A DNA stretch of 24,000 bases from CAZHZT01 sp964537285 (lineage in GTDB: Bacteria; Bacteroidota; Bacteroidia; Chitinophagales; Saprospiraceae): contig CAZHZT010000084.1 of the NCBI GenBank assembly GCA_964537285.1, positions 1-24,000 on the forward strand, written 5' to 3'. Position numbers and translations under genes: made by a program. Shown here piece after piece: positions 20,660-24,000 of the stretch; the first letter of the stretch is position 1; each line of letters begins with the position of its first letter. The notes under the pieces are model-generated. The model did no database searches, was not told the origin of the DNA, and saw only the letters and a list, made by a program, of their open reading frames with translations.

Positions 20660-23029
20660 ATGAATCTACGCTTAGTTTGGGTGGTCTTCCTAACCATGGG
20701 TGCTACGGCCATTTGGGCACAAAAATTAACCCTTAGCGGGTACGTCAAAGATGCTTCCAACGGAGAAGCCTTAATCGGCGCGACTGTTTTCGTGGAAGGA
20801 ACCACTGAAGGTACTTACACAAATGAATATGGCTTCTATTCAATTAGCCTCGAACCAGCTATTTATCCAATAATCATTAGTTATCTTGGGTATTCGGATC
20901 TTGTGGTCGAAGTGGATCTTCGTTCGAATAGCCAAAATAAAGATTTTGAATTACAAGAAGCCGGTACACAAATAGAGGAAGTCGTCGTTACGGCTACCGA
21001 AAAAGATAAAAATGTGAAGGATATTCAGATGAGTGTCCAGAAGCTCGATATGGCTACCATAGAAAAGCTGCCGACTTTGTTAGGAGAGACGGATGTTATT
21101 CGAAGTGTGCTTCTTTTGCCCGGTGTTAGCACGGTTGGTGAAGGAGCTGCAGGGTTTAACGTACGTGGAGGGAGTATTGATCAGAACCTCGTTCTCCTGG
21201 ATGAAGCACCGGTTTATAACTCCAGCCATCTTTTTGGATTCTTTTCTGTTTTCAATCCCGATGCTGTTAAAGGGGTTAAGCTGTACAAGGGAGGTATTCC
21301 AGCGCGTTTTGGCGGGCGACTTTCTTCCATTCTTGACGTGCGGATGCGCGAGGGAAATAGTAAGCGCTTTATGGCTCAAGGTGGTATAGGAACTATATTT
21401 AGCCGCTTGGCTTTAGAAGCTCCCATTGTAAAAGATAAAGGTTCATTTTTAGTTGCCGGACGCAGGTCTTACATCGATGTCCTGGCGGCGCCTTTTCTCG
21501 ATGATGGTTTAGAAGATACCAAACTCAACTTTTATGATCTCACCTTAAAGACGAATTATAAATTAGGGAATAAAGATCAAATATTTTTATCTGGATACCT
21601 GGGAAGAGATGTCTTCGGCTTTGATGCCCAATCTGGTTTTGACTGGGGGAACCAAACGGCAACACTCCGTTGGAATCATATATTCAATGATCGCTTGTTC
21701 AGCAACTTTACAGCTTACTACAGTAACTATGATTATCAATTGTCATTCGGTGATGATGATACGTTTGACTGGAATGCGCGTATTATTAACTATGGCTTCA
21801 AGCCTGAATTTACGTATTTTGTTAATCCAAATAATGCCATTCGATTTGGTGGACAGACGATTTACTATGAGTTTCAACCAGCTAATGCGAGGTCTGTTAA
21901 CGCAGGGGATGAAATTGATATAAGCCTGGACAAGCAGTTTGCTTTAGAAAGCAGTATGTTCATTGAAAATGAGTTGAGTTCGAGAAATGGGTGGAAAATA
22001 AATTATGGCCTCCGCTTAAGCCATTTTGCTTACTTAGGAGCACGCCAGGTCTATATTTTTGGTGAAGCTCCTCTGGGCACCGAAAGGCCTGTTGAGTCCA
22101 TTGAAACCGCTGAGAGTGGAGAAGTTATTGAGGATTGGATCAATCTTGAACCTCGATTGGCCCTGCAATATCAATTGACAGAATCTTCTTCCTTAAAAGC
22201 AAGCTACAACCGTACGGTACAATACATTCACTTATTAAGCAATACTACGGCTTCCATTCCATTAGATATTTGGACGCCGAGCACTAATAATATCGATCCA
22301 CAAATTGCTGATCAAATTGCTGTAGGGTATTTCCGCAATTTTTCCAATAATGAGTATGAGTTAAGCGTAGAGTCCTACTACAAAGATTATCAAAACTTAA
22401 TTGATTATATAGATGGTGCGGACCTCCTGTTGAATGAATTTGTTGAAGGCCAGGTGCTTTCAGGTGAAGGAAGGGCTTATGGTTTAGAGCTGATGTTCGA
22501 AAAAAAGAAAGGACGCTTTAGCTGGTGGGTGAATTATACACTGGCAAGAACAGAGCGTTTAGTGCAAGGAATTAACAATGATGAATGGTACCCCTCCAGA
22601 TTTGACCAAACCCACAATCTTAACTTAACGGGTTTTTACGATTTAAGCAAACGGGCTACCCTAAGCGCCTCTTTTGTCTTTAATACGGGTACCCCGACGA
22701 CACTGCCGTCTAGTGGGTATTATCAACAAGGGTTGTTCATTCCAAATATAGATGATAACGCTCGAAATAATTTCCGCATACCAGATTACCATCGCCTGGA
22801 CGTAAGTGTAACGCTGAAAAGAAACCCGGATAAACCTAAAAAAAGATGGGAAGGAGAATGGGTGTTTGGAGTGTATAATTTATACGGTAGAAGAAATGCC
22901 TTCTCTATCTACGGAAGCCAGCAAGATGAGCGCGTGCCGATAGGTGGTTTAGTAAACGCCGAGGCCATTCGATTCTCTGTTATTGGAAGTGTTATTCCTT
23001 CAATTTCTTACAACTTTAAATTCAAATAA
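20660..23029 (+). CDS. TonB-dependent outer-membrane receptor with N-terminal carboxypeptidase-regulatory-like domain
   Basis: 789 residues from MNLRLVWVVFLTMGATAIWA, a signal peptide cleaved near WAQK. Residues ~23-105 are the CarboxypepD_reg-like fold (LSGYVKDASNGEALIGATVF, NEYGFYSISL). A plug domain follows (EEVVVTATEKDKNVKDIQMS; GFNVRGGSIDQNLVLLDEAP; VKLYKGGIPARFGGRLSSIL), then the beta-barrel ending in aromatic-rich strands (SISYNFKFK). It imports a substrate across the outer membrane with TonB energy. The substrate is not visible; shared operators with the MerC/ABC operon suggest a metal or metal chelate. The DUF4249 gene follows after 3 bp. Confidence 0.93.
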   Translation: MNLRLVWVVFLTMGATAIWAQKLTLSGYVKDASNGEALIGATVFVEGTTEGTYTNEYGFYSISLEPAIYPIIISYLGYSDLVVEVDLRSNSQNKDFELQEAGTQIEEVVVTATEKDKNVKDIQMSVQKLDMATIEKLPTLLGETDVIRSVLLLPGVSTVGEGAAGFNVRGGSIDQNLVLLDEAPVYNSSHLFGFFSVFNPDAVKGVKLYKGGIPARFGGRLSSILDVRMREGNSKRFMAQGGIGTIFSRLALEAPIVKDKGSFLVAGRRSYIDVLAAPFLDDGLEDTKLNFYDLTLKTNYKLGNKDQIFLSGYLGRDVFGFDAQSGFDWGNQTATLRWNHIFNDRLFSNFTAYYSNYDYQLSFGDDDTFDWNARIINYGFKPEFTYFVNPNNAIRFGGQTIYYEFQPANARSVNAGDEIDISLDKQFALESSMFIENELSSRNGWKINYGLRLSHFAYLGARQVYIFGEAPLGTERPVESIETAESGEVIEDWINLEPRLALQYQLTESSSLKASYNRTVQYIHLLSNTTASIPLDIWTPSTNNIDPQIADQIAVGYFRNFSNNEYELSVESYYKDYQNLIDYIDGADLLLNEFVEGQVLSGEGRAYGLELMFEKKKGRFSWWVNYTLARTERLVQGINNDEWYPSRFDQTHNLNLTGFYDLSKRATLSASFVFNTGTPTTLPSSGYYQQGLFIPNIDDNARNNFRIPDYHRLDVSVTLKRNPDKPKKRWEGEWVFGVYNLYGRRNAFSIYGSQQDERVPIGGLVNAEAIRFSVIGSVIPSISYNFKFK

Positions 23030-23032
23030 ACC

Positions 23033-23935
23033 ATGCTATATTTAAATAAAAATATCTTTCGCCCGGTAATTTATCTTACTTTCCTGGGGCTTGCCCTTTT
23101 TACTTCCTGTGAAGACCCGATTGATGTGCCTAGTGATTTTGAGGCTTCTCAACTGGTCGTTGATGCTTGGTTGAACAATGTCCCCCAGACACAAACCATT
23201 CGATTGAGCCAATCCGTTGATTATTTTAGAGGAGGGGAGCCTCCTGTAGTTAGTGGTGCCTCTGTACAAGTATGTAATAATCGCCTCAATGATTGTTATA
23301 CGTTTGATGAAGCAGCTAATGGAGAATACATATGGAACCCCGGAGGAACGCAAACACTTGGGCAGGTAGGAGATGATTTTACATTAACCATTGAAATTGG
23401 AGAACTTACCTATACCAGCACCACAAACCTTTCCAGAACTGCAAGGATTGACTCTATAGGTTTAGAATTCGAAGAAGAAAGCATTTTTCAAGATGAAGGT
23501 ATCTACGCCGAATTATTTGCTTTCGACCTCGCTGGAAAAGGCGATAGATACTGGATTAGGGCATTTAAAAATGATACCTTACTTAACCGGCCTACAGAGA
23601 ACGCCATCGCTTATGATGCTGCTTTTGACTCGGGTACCGACCTGGATGGCACTTATTTTATTGCTCCGATTCGTAGTAGTATTAACGCCCTAAACGATGA
23701 TGAGGAGTTGGTTCCCTATGTATCTGGCGATGAAATTTACGTTGAGGTACACTCTATTAGCGAGGTAGCCTTTCAATTCTTACTTATTGCCTTGGAACAA
23801 ATAACTAATGAAGGCCTTTTTGCCAGCCCCCTGGCCAATTCTATTGGTAATGTAACAGAGGTTTCTACCGGCGAGCGCGTGCTTGGAATTTTTAATGTGG
23901 CTGAAGTGAGTAGTGCGCGTAGAGTTGTTGATTAA
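23033..23935 (+). CDS. DUF4249 lipoprotein
   Basis: 300 residues. Lipobox LFTSC with C26 after a hydrophobic segment, then DPIDVPSDFEASQLVVDAWL and a beta-rich domain typical of DUF4249. These surface-exposed or periplasmic lipoproteins are regularly encoded directly after TonB receptors in Bacteroidota and probably form the receptor's partner or lid. Translationally linked to the receptor gene (3-bp gap) and followed by a terminator. Confidence 0.88.
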   Translation: MLYLNKNIFRPVIYLTFLGLALFTSCEDPIDVPSDFEASQLVVDAWLNNVPQTQTIRLSQSVDYFRGGEPPVVSGASVQVCNNRLNDCYTFDEAANGEYIWNPGGTQTLGQVGDDFTLTIEIGELTYTSTTNLSRTARIDSIGLEFEEESIFQDEGIYAELFAFDLAGKGDRYWIRAFKNDTLLNRPTENAIAYDAAFDSGTDLDGTYFIAPIRSSINALNDDEELVPYVSGDEIYVEVHSISEVAFQFLLIALEQITNEGLFASPLANSIGNVTEVSTGERVLGIFNVAEVSSARRVVD

Positions 23936-23948
23936 GAAAAAGCTTTAT

Positions 23949-23974
23949 CTACTTTTTTCTTGATAAAAAAGTAG
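23949..23974 (+). terminator. Terminator hairpin after DUF4249 gene
   Basis: CTACTTTTTT and AAAAAAGTAG form a perfect 10-bp stem around CTTGAT, 14 bp after the stop codon. An alternative pairing CTTGAT / ATCAAG uses downstream bases. It is A/T-rich, so it is weaker than the GC-rich hairpins elsewhere in the window. Confidence 0.6.
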
Positions 23975-24000
23975 CAAAAAATCAAGGCTGTATTCAATTC

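Overview
The window comes from a member of the Bacteroidota, most likely Saprospiria (the class assignment is inference). Evidence: promoters of the TTTG-N20-TAnnTTTG type upstream of the tRNA and the methyltransferase; a type IX secretion sorting tail; a TonB-dependent receptor with a carboxypeptidase-regulatory-like N-terminus paired with a DUF4249 lipoprotein; an AT-rich composition; and start codons preceded by A-rich stretches rather than strong Shine-Dalgarno sites.

Layout. 1-1770: a secreted PHP-type phosphoesterase (minus), then tRNA-Arg(TCT). 1770-14250: an accessory island of about 12.5 kb built from small defence and addiction modules and debris. It holds five toxin-antitoxin pairs, of which only two have an intact toxin; a frameshifted FRG-domain gene; a CRISPR array of 36-bp repeats without cas genes, containing a 100-N assembly gap; two remnants of group II introns on either side of a PIN-type TA pair; a restriction-modification-repair set (C5-cytosine methyltransferase, a Cfr10I/Bse634I/NgoMIV-type endonuclease with a complete active site, and a Vsr-type nickase); an 89-bp MITE inserted in a vapC gene with an 8-bp target duplication; an 85-bp dispersed repeat whose two copies both end where a gene is truncated; and the C-terminal remnant of a BNR/sortilin-like T9SS cargo protein. 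14400-17090: housekeeping genes, a DUF1015 protein and asnA, separated by very long perfect hairpins. 17100-23985: a divergent locus. On the minus strand are MerC-like protein, ABC ATPase, FtsX-type permease with a His-rich loop, and a DUF3299-like exported protein; on the plus strand are a TonB-dependent receptor and a DUF4249 lipoprotein.

How the genes work together. In the last region two copies of the palindrome TGCAAC-N3-GTTGCA lie 39 bp apart between the divergent operons. With the His/Cys-rich proteins, this suggests a metal-responsive (Zur-like, probably zinc) regulon joining outer-membrane uptake to an inner-membrane ABC system. In the R-M set, the predicted recognition sequence of the endonuclease family (RCCGGY) occurs twice just upstream of the methyltransferase, once inside its promoter spacer, which would allow methylation-dependent autoregulation. 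The Vsr protein fits a C5 methyltransferase because it would repair T:G mismatches left by deamination of 5-methylcytosine.

The island looks old and repeatedly rearranged. No integrase, no transposase and no cas gene was found in it.
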